Shown here piece by piece: positions 58,024 to 64,000 of a DNA stretch of 64,000 nucleotides. The stretch comes from Neobittarella massiliensis (ex Bilen et al. 2018) (GTDB taxonomy: Bacteria > Bacillota > Clostridia > Oscillospirales > Ruminococcaceae), in assembly GCF_900289145.1 (NCBI RefSeq), contig NZ_OKQO01000003.1:124001-188000 (forward strand), given 5' to 3'. A program made the position numbers and the translations under genes. The notes below the pieces were generated by a model. That model saw only the letters and a program-made list of their open reading frames with translations. It made no database searches and had not been told where the DNA came from. Position 1 is the first letter of the stretch. The number at the start of each line of letters is the position of its first letter.

Positions 58024-59382
58024 ATGGACAAGATCGAACAAAAGATCATCGAGACCATCGAGCAGAACCGCGAGAAGATCGTGGAGTTCGGGCGGGACAT
58101 CTGGCACCACGCCGAGCTGGGCTACCGCGAGTTCCGCACGGCAGAGAAATTTAACGCCCTGCTCAAAGAGCTGGGGATGCAGGTGGACGAGGAGCTGGCC
58201 ATCACCGGCGCCAAGGGCTACTTAAAACCCAAGGGAAGCGAGGGCCCCACCGTGGCGGTCATCGGCGAGCTGGACGCGCTGCCCATCGCCAATCACAAGG
58301 ACACCAACCCCGAGACCGGCGCCGCCCACTGCTGCGGCCACCACGCCCAGCTGACGGCCACCATCGGCGCGGCGCTGGCGCTGAGCGTGCCGGAGGTAAA
58401 AGAGGCGCTGGGGGGCAATGTGGTGTTCATGTCGGCCCCGTCGGAGGAGTTTGTGGACATCGACTACAAAAACGGCCTGCGCAAAGAGGGAAAAGCCCGC
58501 TACGGCGGCGGCAAATGCGAGCTCATCCGCATTGGCGCCTTTGAGGATATCGACGTGGCGCTGGGCCACCACAGCGATACCGACAATTCGAATGATGCCA
58601 TCATCATGAACTGCTCGTCGAACGTGTTCGTCAACAAGACGGTGAAATTTAAGGGCAGAAAGGCCCATGCCGCCGGTTTCCCCCACAAAGGCGTAGACGC
58701 GCTCAACGCCGCCGAGCTGGCGCTGCACGGTATCGCCCTGCAGCGGGAGAGCTTCCGCGACGCCGACACGGTGCGCTGCCACGGCTATTACCTGAAAGGC
58801 GGCGACGCGGTGAACATCATCGCCGACGACGTGGTGCTGGAGTACTGCGTGCGCGCCAAGACCATGGAGGCAGTTATCGACGCCAACGCCAAGGTGGACC
58901 GCTGCTTTAAGGCCGGGGCCATCGCCACCGGCTGCGGGGTGGAGATCGAGACGCTGCCGGGCTACTTCTCGACCCAGCCCTGCCCGGACGTGTCGGCGCT
59001 GGAGGCGGCGCTGGCTGCTGCCGGCGAGAAAAAACCGCTGCGGGTAAAAGAGGTGCCGGCCAGCGCACATATCACCGGCTCCACCGATTTTGGCGATGTA
59101 TCGGCCATCATGCCGCTGATCCAGTTTTACACCACCGGCCTGACCGGTGAGCTGCACAACAACAATGTGGAAGTGGTGGATGAGGATATCGCCTACATTT
59201 TGCCGGCCAAGCTGTTTGCCCTGACTGCCTACCACCTGCTCAAAGACGGCGCTGCCGGCGCCAAGCACCTGGTGGACATCTATGAGCCCAAGCTGACCCG
59301 CGAGACCTATGTGGATTACATGGAGAAGATGCTGGGCACCACCACCGTGGAGATGGACCCGCTGCCGATCTTAGAGGATTAG
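58024..59382 (+). CDS. M20 family amidohydrolase (AbgB-like)
   Basis: A 452-residue zinc-dependent amidohydrolase of the M20/AbgB type, which cleaves N-acyl or aminobenzoyl-glutamate-like amides. The active-site segments are VIGELDALPI (about 78), HCCGHHAQLTA (about 100) and FMSAPSEEFVD (about 140); KAHAAGFPHKGVDALNAAEL (about 215) and GSTDFGDVS (about 355) also fit. The dimerisation domain sits between. It is transcribed alone, with AGAGGAG before the ATG at 58024. The folate transporter gene in the window makes p-aminobenzoyl-glutamate a thinkable substrate, but nothing links the two directly. Confidence 0.9.
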   Translation: MDKIEQKIIETIEQNREKIVEFGRDIWHHAELGYREFRTAEKFNALLKELGMQVDEELAITGAKGYLKPKGSEGPTVAVIGELDALPIANHKDTNPETGAAHCCGHHAQLTATIGAALALSVPEVKEALGGNVVFMSAPSEEFVDIDYKNGLRKEGKARYGGGKCELIRIGAFEDIDVALGHHSDTDNSNDAIIMNCSSNVFVNKTVKFKGRKAHAAGFPHKGVDALNAAELALHGIALQRESFRDADTVRCHGYYLKGGDAVNIIADDVVLEYCVRAKTMEAVIDANAKVDRCFKAGAIATGCGVEIETLPGYFSTQPCPDVSALEAALAAAGEKKPLRVKEVPASAHITGSTDFGDVSAIMPLIQFYTTGLTGELHNNNVEVVDEDIAYILPAKLFALTAYHLLKDGAAGAKHLVDIYEPKLTRETYVDYMEKMLGTTTVEMDPLPILED

Positions 59383-59415
59383 TTTTTACATCTGCAAGAC
59401 ACATAGAAGATAAAT

Positions 59416-59451
59416 AGAGCGCCCCGACCAGCTGCTGGTCGGGGCGCTTTT
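59416..59451. terminator. Bidirectional terminator
   Basis: AGCGCCCCGACCAG / CTGGTCGGGGCGCTTTT with a 3-nt loop. It serves the M20 gene (+) and the metallo-hydrolase gene (-). Confidence 0.88.
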
Positions 59452-59504
59452 ATCGTGGGCAAAATATGTGGTGGGCAGCGGCATTTGTTGCCAGGGGCGC
59501 GGTC

Positions 59505-60233
59505 TTAGCGCGGGGGACCGCCGATCTCGCCCAGCAGGGCGGCGCTGCCCCAGCGGTAGAGGCGGCACTTATCGCCGATGGGAGAACCGGCGGGCAGCTG
59601 GTGGGGCGGCAGCTCTCGCGAGAGGTAGCGCTGGGTACAGCCGATGAGATCGTCCAGCACGCCGGCCGAGACGGGACAGCTGCCGTGGGCGGGGAGGACG
59701 GTATCGAAGCTGCCGGCCAGGTGATACAGCCGCTGCAGGCTGGACAGGTAGCGCCCCGGCTCGCGCCCGGGGCCGAAGAGATAGACCGGCTCGGTCTGCA
59801 GGGTGTCGCCGCTGATGAGAAAGCGCTTCTGGCGCTCGAGCAGAGCGATGCTGCCGGGTGTGTGTCCGGGCAGGTGGAGGACTTGAAAGCGATATTTACC
59901 GGCGGTGAGCGTATCCCCGTCTGACAGGAACGTCACGGTGAGCGACCGGGTAGACACACGGCTCTGAAAGCGGGGCAGGTCGCCGCGGTGTAAGAGGACC
60001 CGCTGGAAAGCGGCTGTGCCGCCGATATGATCGGGGTCGGCGTGGGTATGCACCACGGTGACCGGCAGCGGGGTGACCGCGCGCACCGCGGCGGCAATAT
60101 CACCGCGGCCAAAACCGGTGTCGATGAGCAGTGCCCGCCGGGTATCGATGAGCAAAAAGCAGCGCACCCCCGGCTCTTGCAGCACAAAAAAGTCGTCGTA
60201 CAGTTGGGTGATGGCAAAGCCGCCAACAGTCAC
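59505..60233 (-). CDS. MBL-fold metallo-hydrolase
   Basis: A 242-residue hydrolase of the metallo-beta-lactamase fold. The zinc motif is VVHTHADPDHIGG (about residue 60), followed by HLPGHTPGS (about 130), LISGDTLQ (about 150) and LPAHG (about 190). It belongs to the glyoxalase II-like general class; the exact substrate is unknown. The start is GTG at 60233, with GGGAGG 8 nt upstream; upstream residues are not conserved in character. It appears to be a single-gene transcript. Confidence 0.88.
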   Translation of the reverse strand: MTVGGFAITQLYDDFFVLQEPGVRCFLLIDTRRALLIDTGFGRGDIAAAVRAVTPLPVTVVHTHADPDHIGGTAAFQRVLLHRGDLPRFQSRVSTRSLTVTFLSDGDTLTAGKYRFQVLHLPGHTPGSIALLERQKRFLISGDTLQTEPVYLFGPGREPGRYLSSLQRLYHLAGSFDTVLPAHGSCPVSAGVLDDLIGCTQRYLSRELPPHQLPAGSPIGDKCRLYRWGSAALLGEIGGPPR

Positions 60234-60402
60234 CGAGAACACCTCCCAGTAAAGACAGTGACCGGCCGATGTCCGCCGGCCCGACGGGGGCAGACATCGG
60301 CGTCGCAAACAGCCGTTTATACAGTTTTATTATAGGCGCTTGGGGGCGTGGGCACAAGCGTTGGCGACTATATAGGGAGCGGCCGCCCGGCAAAAAAGAC
60401 AT

Positions 60403-60434
60403 AAAAAGAGCCGCCCCGTATGGCGGGGGCGGCC
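60403..60434 (-). terminator. Terminator of COG2426 gene
   Basis: GCCGCCCC / GGGGCGGC around a 7-9-nt loop, followed on the minus strand by CTTTTTATG. It begins about 30 nt after the stop codon. Confidence 0.75.
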
Positions 60435-60464
60435 CGAAAGCGTTTTTTTGACAGGCAGGTGCTG

Positions 60465-60986
60465 CTACAGCACCCCGGGATGGAGCAGTTTGCCAAAAAA
60501 GTTGGCGATATGTACCAGCAGGCCGTAGGTGCCCAGCGTGGTGAACAGCCCGGACAGGATGACCCCGCCAAACAGTGCCCACAGGCTCTGCCGCCGGTCG
60601 AGCCCGGCCAGGTTGGCGATGAGACAGCCGGCCCAGATGCCGATGCCGGTAAAGGGCAGGGAGGTGATGAGCAGCAGTGCCAGCCAGCCGTGCTTGGCGA
60701 AAAATTGTTGATGGCTGTCTAAAAACTGGTCGATCTTGCGCATGGGACCGCTAAAAAAGCGGGAGTTGTGGGCCCAGACGCGTATTTTTTCGCCGCTGCC
60801 CAGCAAGAACGGCACCGGCAGGATGGCGCTGGCGCTGCTGGTAAAAAACGACAGATACCACTTTAGGTTCATCGTGGCGCCCAGCATGATAGAGCCCTTG
60901 TTCTCGCAAAACGGCGTCAGCGACACCAGAAATACAAACAGGTTGCGCCCCAGCGTACCCAGGCCCGAGACCAGCGATTCCACCAT
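60465..60986 (-). CDS. COG2426 small membrane protein
   Basis: A 173-residue inner-membrane protein of the COG2426 'small multidrug export' family (PF06695), distantly DedA-like. Four or five helices are seen. Conserved segments are SLTPFCENKGSIMLGATMNL near the N-terminus, with acidic glutamate, and TSLPFTGIGIWAGCLIANLAGL in two stretches. The C-terminal helix LSGLFTTLGTYGLLVHI is typical. Despite the family name, transport is not proven. The ATG at 60986 follows GGAGG by about 10 nt. It is transcribed alone. Confidence 0.85.
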   Translation of the reverse strand: MVESLVSGLGTLGRNLFVFLVSLTPFCENKGSIMLGATMNLKWYLSFFTSSASAILPVPFLLGSGEKIRVWAHNSRFFSGPMRKIDQFLDSHQQFFAKHGWLALLLITSLPFTGIGIWAGCLIANLAGLDRRQSLWALFGGVILSGLFTTLGTYGLLVHIANFFGKLLHPGVL

Positions 60987-61118
60987 TGCACACACGCCTC
61001 CATCTACATCCGCGACCGCAGGTTGCTGCCGACTGGACAGGCTGCTGATCGTCGATGCATCATTATAGCACTTGTGCCGATATTTGTAAAGAAAAACTGT
61101 ACAGGCCTCACAGTTTGT

Positions 61119-61166
61119 GACCAGCCTACAGACCAGCCTATAGACCGGCCTGCAGACTGGCCAGCT
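61119..61166. repeat. 12-nt degenerate tandem repeat
   Basis: Four consecutive 12-nt units based on GACCAGCCTACA (61119-61130, 61131-61142, 61143-61154, 61155-61166), with one to four changes each. The array crosses the stop codon of the DUF3783 gene, so it has moved the gene's end by slippage or marks a hotspot for it. Confidence 0.65.
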
Positions 61167-61716
61167 CGTCGGCCATCTGCTGCAAAAGGCGGGTGTGCGC
61201 CTCGGCCCCGTCTTCGGGCGGCCGAGTGTTTAAGAGAGTCTCGGCCCGGGCCAGGGGCTCGGCCCAGCTCTCGGGCTGGGGAGAGACGGCTCGCAGCGCC
61301 TTATAGCGCTCCTGCAGGGCAAAGTAGGCGTTCATCAGCTGGTGCTCGCGGCCGATCTCGCCGGCCAGGCGGCAGAGCGGCCAGCGCTGGTTTTGGGGCG
61401 TGACCACCGCCTTGAGGTCGACTTGCAGGTCGTGCTCGCGCATGGCCTGCAGCAGTTTGTCCATCCGCGGGCGCTCGAGCCCCTGCATCAGCATGAGCGG
61501 GGCGGCAGGCGGCACGGCGTCGTCGCCGGTGACTGCCACGCCGGGGGCGCCGGTGAACACCTGGGCCACTGTGCGGCCGAAATCATCGGCAGTGAGCTGC
61601 CGGCAGCTGATGCGCAGGCTCTGCAGCAGGCGGGGCAGTGGAGCGCCGGCAAAATCGTCGGCGCCGGTGTCGGGCAGATATAAAAGTACCAGTTCTCGCT
61701 GTGTTCTCGCACGCAT
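61138..61716 (-). CDS. DUF3783 domain protein
   Basis: A 192-residue protein with a DUF3783 domain (about residues 75-130), whose mark is a core like LKAVVTPQNQRWPLCRLAGE. The N-terminal part (VLLYLPDTGADDFA...) may bind the partner or a ligand. The C-terminal 60 residues are helical. Members are common in Clostridia and of unknown function. The ATG at 61716 lies 7 nt after GGAGGG. Behind its own promoter at 61751-61779. Confidence 0.8.
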   Translation of the reverse strand: MRARTQRELVLLYLPDTGADDFAGAPLPRLLQSLRISCRQLTADDFGRTVAQVFTGAPGVAVTGDDAVPPAAPLMLMQGLERPRMDKLLQAMREHDLQVDLKAVVTPQNQRWPLCRLAGEIGREHQLMNAYFALQERYKALRAVSPQPESWAEPLARAETLLNTRPPEDGAEAHTRLLQQMADELASLQAGL

Positions 61717-61750
61717 AGGGTATCCCTCCACTTATCGATCTCTGCCTATC

Positions 61751-61779
61751 AGTATGCACCAAAAAAACCGGCGGTACAA
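61751..61779 (-). promoter_or_regulatory. Promoter of DUF3783 gene
   Basis: On the minus strand, TTGTAC (61774-61779), a 17-nt spacer and CATACT (61751-61756). Confidence 0.65.
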
Positions 61780-61918
61780 GCCCGGGCGCCCAAAGCAGCA
61801 CACTTTTTTTGACCGGGCGGCAGTTCTCGCGCCGGGGGAGATCACTGCCTGCCGCCCGCACGGGCGATACCGGCTTTTGGTGAGCCGGGGCGCGGCGGAG
61901 AGATATGCCCGACGGCAC

Positions 61919-61943
61919 GAAAAAAGCGCAGCAATCGCTGCGC
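61919..61943 (-). terminator. Terminator of DUF4364 gene
   Basis: GCGCAGC / GCTGCGC with a 4-nt loop, followed on the minus strand by TTTTTTCG. About 30 nt after the stop codon. Confidence 0.85.
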
Positions 61944-61972
61944 CGGAAGGTATGGGGAGCAGTGGGCCGGTG

Positions 61973-62527
61973 CTAATCGGCAAAGTCGTCGCCGGTGAGC
62001 AAAAACAGATTATACTGATACAGCCGCTGGGGATCCTGCAAAAAATTGTCGCGGATGCGCTGGGCCTGGGCCTTGGTGGGGGCAAAGATGGAGACGGCGA
62101 ATAAATCGGTGCCGATATCCAGCACGCTGCAGCGCACCACATACCCGTCGGACACCTTGAGGATGCGCACATCGGTCTCGCTCTGGCGGCGCAAGAGCTC
62201 CATCTGCCGGCCCAGCAGCTCCTCGGCCTTTTCGCGCACCGAGAGCGGCACCTGGGCGGCCAGGAGCTCGGCCGAGTCGCGGGCGCCTTGGCCGAGCAGC
62301 AGCAGATCGCCCTGGACGCGCAGCTGCCCGCCATCGATGAGCGCACCGATGGCCGAGGTGAGCTCGAAGTAGTTGGCGATCCCCTCGACGGTGAGACTGT
62401 CGACCAGCAGCTTTTGCGGCACGCCGGTGGGGTGCTGGCCGCACAGGTGGCACAAGAGCACCTTGATCTCGGTGGTGGTGGTGAGTCCGCCGGGTTCGGT
62501 CCCGTGGATAAATGCACTGTTTTCCAT
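61973..62527 (-). CDS. DUF4364 family protein
   Basis: A 184-residue protein of the DUF4364 family. The N-terminal half is a winged-helix-like domain (about 17-80, with TEIKVLLCHLCGQHPTGVP and the ELTSAIGALIDGGQL helix-wing). The C-terminal half is a beta-rich domain. Members are found in nearly all Clostridia and are thought to be transcriptional regulators of unknown target. The ATG at 62527 has AAGGAG about 10 nt upstream. It lies 47 nt after the MFS gene and is probably read from the same transcript. Confidence 0.85.
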   Translation of the reverse strand: MENSAFIHGTEPGGLTTTTEIKVLLCHLCGQHPTGVPQKLLVDSLTVEGIANYFELTSAIGALIDGGQLRVQGDLLLLGQGARDSAELLAAQVPLSVREKAEELLGRQMELLRRQSETDVRILKVSDGYVVRCSVLDIGTDLFAVSIFAPTKAQAQRIRDNFLQDPQRLYQYNLFLLTGDDFAD

Positions 62528-62574
62528 GAAAGCATGGCTCCTTTGCTACGATAGTGCGGTGGGGGCGCTGGCGG

Positions 62575-63780
62575 TCACACCACCGAGCCCCGGCGCTTTT
62601 TCATCAGCCGCGCCAGCAAGAGCAGGCAGATGATGGCCAAAAAGCCGATAGAGAGCAGGATCTTGTAGCCCCAGTCCATGCCCAGGGCGGTGTTTACTTT
62701 GCCCATGCCCAGCTGCAAGAGACTGCTGACCATGGGGCAAATGGCCAGGATGGCCCCCGAGGCCACCCCCGAGTCGTCGCCGAACACCCGCAGTGCAGCG
62801 GCGATGAGGGTGGGCCAGAGCAGCGCCAGCGGCAGCCCCGAGATGGGGATGAGCCACACCCCGCTGCCGCCGATGATGAATGCGGCGGCGTGGATGAGCA
62901 GCGCGGCCACCACACAGCAGACCAGCGTGCGGATGTAGCCGACCTTTTCGATAAGGGAGCCCAGCAGCAGTCGTGAGGCTGAAAACAGCAAAAAGAACAG
63001 AGACAGGAAGGTGGCGCCGGTGGTGGTGGGATCGAACCCGTGCACATCTTGCAGGTAGAAGATGCCCCAGGAGGAGGGGGCCATCTCGATCATGGAGATA
63101 AAGCCCAGCGACAGCCCGAACAGCCAGACCATCGGCTCGCGCAGGGCCCCTTTGAGGGTCATGGCCGCTTTGGGCGGCGGCGCATCTTCACTGTTGACCG
63201 GCGGCGGTGGGGCGGCGGGCATTTTTAAAAAAAGCAGTGCGGCAAAGCTACCGAGCATCAGGGCCAGGATCACTAAAAACACCTGCCGCCAGCCCATACC
63301 CAGCGTCTGCATACAGAGCCTGGAAAACATGGGGCCAATGGTGGAGCCCAGCCCGTAAAAGCCGTGGAAGAGATTCATCATCACCGCCAGCTTGCCGGCG
63401 AAAATGACCGCCGACATAGCGTTGGAGCCCACGTTGTAAAAGCTGTAGCCCACCCGGTAGATCATAAACGACAGCGTGACGAACAGGAAACTGGGCGAAA
63501 AAAAGACCGAGACCATACAGGCGGCCATGAGCAGAAAGCTGGCGAGCACAGTGGCTTTGGGCCCGCGGCGGCCGACGAACATGCTGCCGCAAAAAGCCGC
63601 CCCCACCGAAGTGAGCGAGGTGAAGAACATGAACATGCCCTGCGCGCTGTAGTCGGTGCCGAACTCGGCTTTCATTAGGGGCATGGTGACGCTGCGCACG
63701 CTGTCTACCATGCCTAAAAAGCCCATCGAGATAAAGAGCAGGGCGACGAGCCCTACCCGATGCCACTTGCTTTTTGCCAT
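62575..63780 (-). CDS. MFS transporter
   Basis: A 401-residue, 12-helix major facilitator. The N-terminal half shows VALLFISMGFLGMVDSVRS, MKAEFGTDYSAQGMF and the loop 2-3-like MFVGRRGPKATVLAS; the halves are joined by a proline-rich loop (about 197-215, APPPPVNSEDAPPP). The segment SRLLLGSLIEKVGYIRTL repeats the loop motif in the second half. It may carry sugars or drugs; the architecture is nearer the FucP/NNP-like sugar group than DHA. The ATG at 63780 follows AGAGAGGA. A palindrome covers its promoter. Confidence 0.9.
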   Translation of the reverse strand: MAKSKWHRVGLVALLFISMGFLGMVDSVRSVTMPLMKAEFGTDYSAQGMFMFFTSLTSVGAAFCGSMFVGRRGPKATVLASFLLMAACMVSVFFSPSFLFVTLSFMIYRVGYSFYNVGSNAMSAVIFAGKLAVMMNLFHGFYGLGSTIGPMFSRLCMQTLGMGWRQVFLVILALMLGSFAALLFLKMPAAPPPPVNSEDAPPPKAAMTLKGALREPMVWLFGLSLGFISMIEMAPSSWGIFYLQDVHGFDPTTTGATFLSLFFLLFSASRLLLGSLIEKVGYIRTLVCCVVAALLIHAAAFIIGGSGVWLIPISGLPLALLWPTLIAAALRVFGDDSGVASGAILAICPMVSSLLQLGMGKVNTALGMDWGYKILLSIGFLAIICLLLLARLMKKRRGSVV

Positions 63781-63891
63781 ATGTGATCCTCTCTCAAAAG
63801 CGGGCGGCCGCCCCGATCGCCGCAGGGGGCAGGCGCCCGGACCGACCCGCTCGCGCCGCGCGAAAGGGGTAAAAAACAGTCGAACGAACTA

Positions 63892-63913
63892 TTTTCTATA
63901 GTACGATAGAAAA
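63892..63913. promoter_or_regulatory. Palindromic operator at MFS promoter
   Basis: TTTTCTAT-N6-ATAGAAAA is a perfect 8-6-8 inverted repeat. It overlaps the -10 element of the predicted MFS promoter. The half-sites differ from those of the ABC operator at 26133-26154, so a different repressor is expected. No repressor gene is in view; it could lie beyond the window end. Confidence 0.65.
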
Positions 63914-63926
63914 CAGCAAAAGTAAA
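63898..63926 (-). promoter_or_regulatory. Promoter of MFS-DUF4364 genes
   Basis: On the minus strand, TTTACT (63921-63926), a 17-nt spacer and TACTAT (63898-63903). It gives a leader of about 110 nt. Confidence 0.6.
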
Positions 63927-64000
63927 GATGGCAAATGCGTACAAAAAGCGGCAGACCTATCGGTGAGAATGCACGTGTCGGAAAAGGGACGGCGGCGGGC

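Noticed and set aside
1-64000. CRISPR arrays, tRNA, rRNA, insertion sequences, prophage or conjugation genes
   Set aside because: No repeat-spacer pattern, tRNA-like cloverleaf, transposase, integrase or relaxase product was recognised on either strand.

Overview
The window looks like chromosome from a high-GC, spore-forming Clostridia. A member of the Oscillospiraceae/Ruminococcaceae-type gut Firmicutes is the likeliest source, but this is an inference. The support is a cotJA-cotJB-cotJC spore-coat operon, a FolT ECF transporter behind a tetrahydrofolate (THF) riboswitch, DUF4364 and DUF3783 proteins, strong GGAGG ribosome sites, frequent TTG/GTG starts, and intrinsic terminators of very GC-rich hairpin plus T-run. 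No rRNA, tRNA, CRISPR array, transposase, integrase or phage gene was seen. Gene content is mostly housekeeping and envelope functions.

Layout. 1-6.3 kb: a 1931-residue repeat-rich, membrane-anchored surface protein. Its leader carries a 15-bp inverted repeat flanking an intrinsic terminator, an architecture like the C. difficile cwpV phase-variation switch. 6.9-13.2 kb: a MATE exporter, a rhomboid-like membrane protein with a PH-domain protein, an XRE regulator, a small unknown gene and a secreted GH25 lysozyme with three LysM repeats. 13.2-21.5 kb: a ferredoxin-nitroreductase, prfC, guanine deaminase with a terminator in its leader, a lipoprotein, a GNAT acetyltransferase next to a degenerate amidohydrolase, and xpt overlapping a metallophosphoesterase gene. 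Guanine deaminase and Xpt together would take guanine to XMP.

21.6-31.5 kb: a GGDEF diguanylate cyclase, an ABC transporter pair with a palindromic operator at its promoter, a COG1313 radical SAM protein, and folT with a 448-nt leader (THF riboswitch at the 5' end, unexplained structured RNA, then a hairpin over the ribosome site). An EAL phosphodiesterase with a dead GGDEF domain and a LysR regulator follow. 31.7-39.7 kb: a heterodimeric ABC exporter, a YbaK-VanZ/RDD-methyltransferase operon, and a DUF1847-phosphatase operon. 40-45.7 kb: a small coiled-coil protein, cotJABC, a YfhO-family membrane protein and a DegV protein.

45.7-54.5 kb: a 1004-residue GGDEF-EAL sensor downstream of a solute-binding lipoprotein gene that is cut by a single in-frame TAG. 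Then come an operon of alpha/beta hydrolase, condensation-type acyltransferase and DUF6320 membrane protein, and ansA. 54.7-63.8 kb: a YtcJ-like amidohydrolase (an intact relative of the degenerate one at 19 kb), rlmI, an M20 amidohydrolase, a metallo-beta-lactamase-fold hydrolase, a COG2426 membrane protein, DUF3783, DUF4364, and an MFS transporter with a palindromic operator.

The most interesting points are the invertible-terminator switch, the layered folT leader, the amber-interrupted binding protein upstream of a c-di-GMP enzyme, and the hydrolase/acyltransferase/DUF6320 operon.
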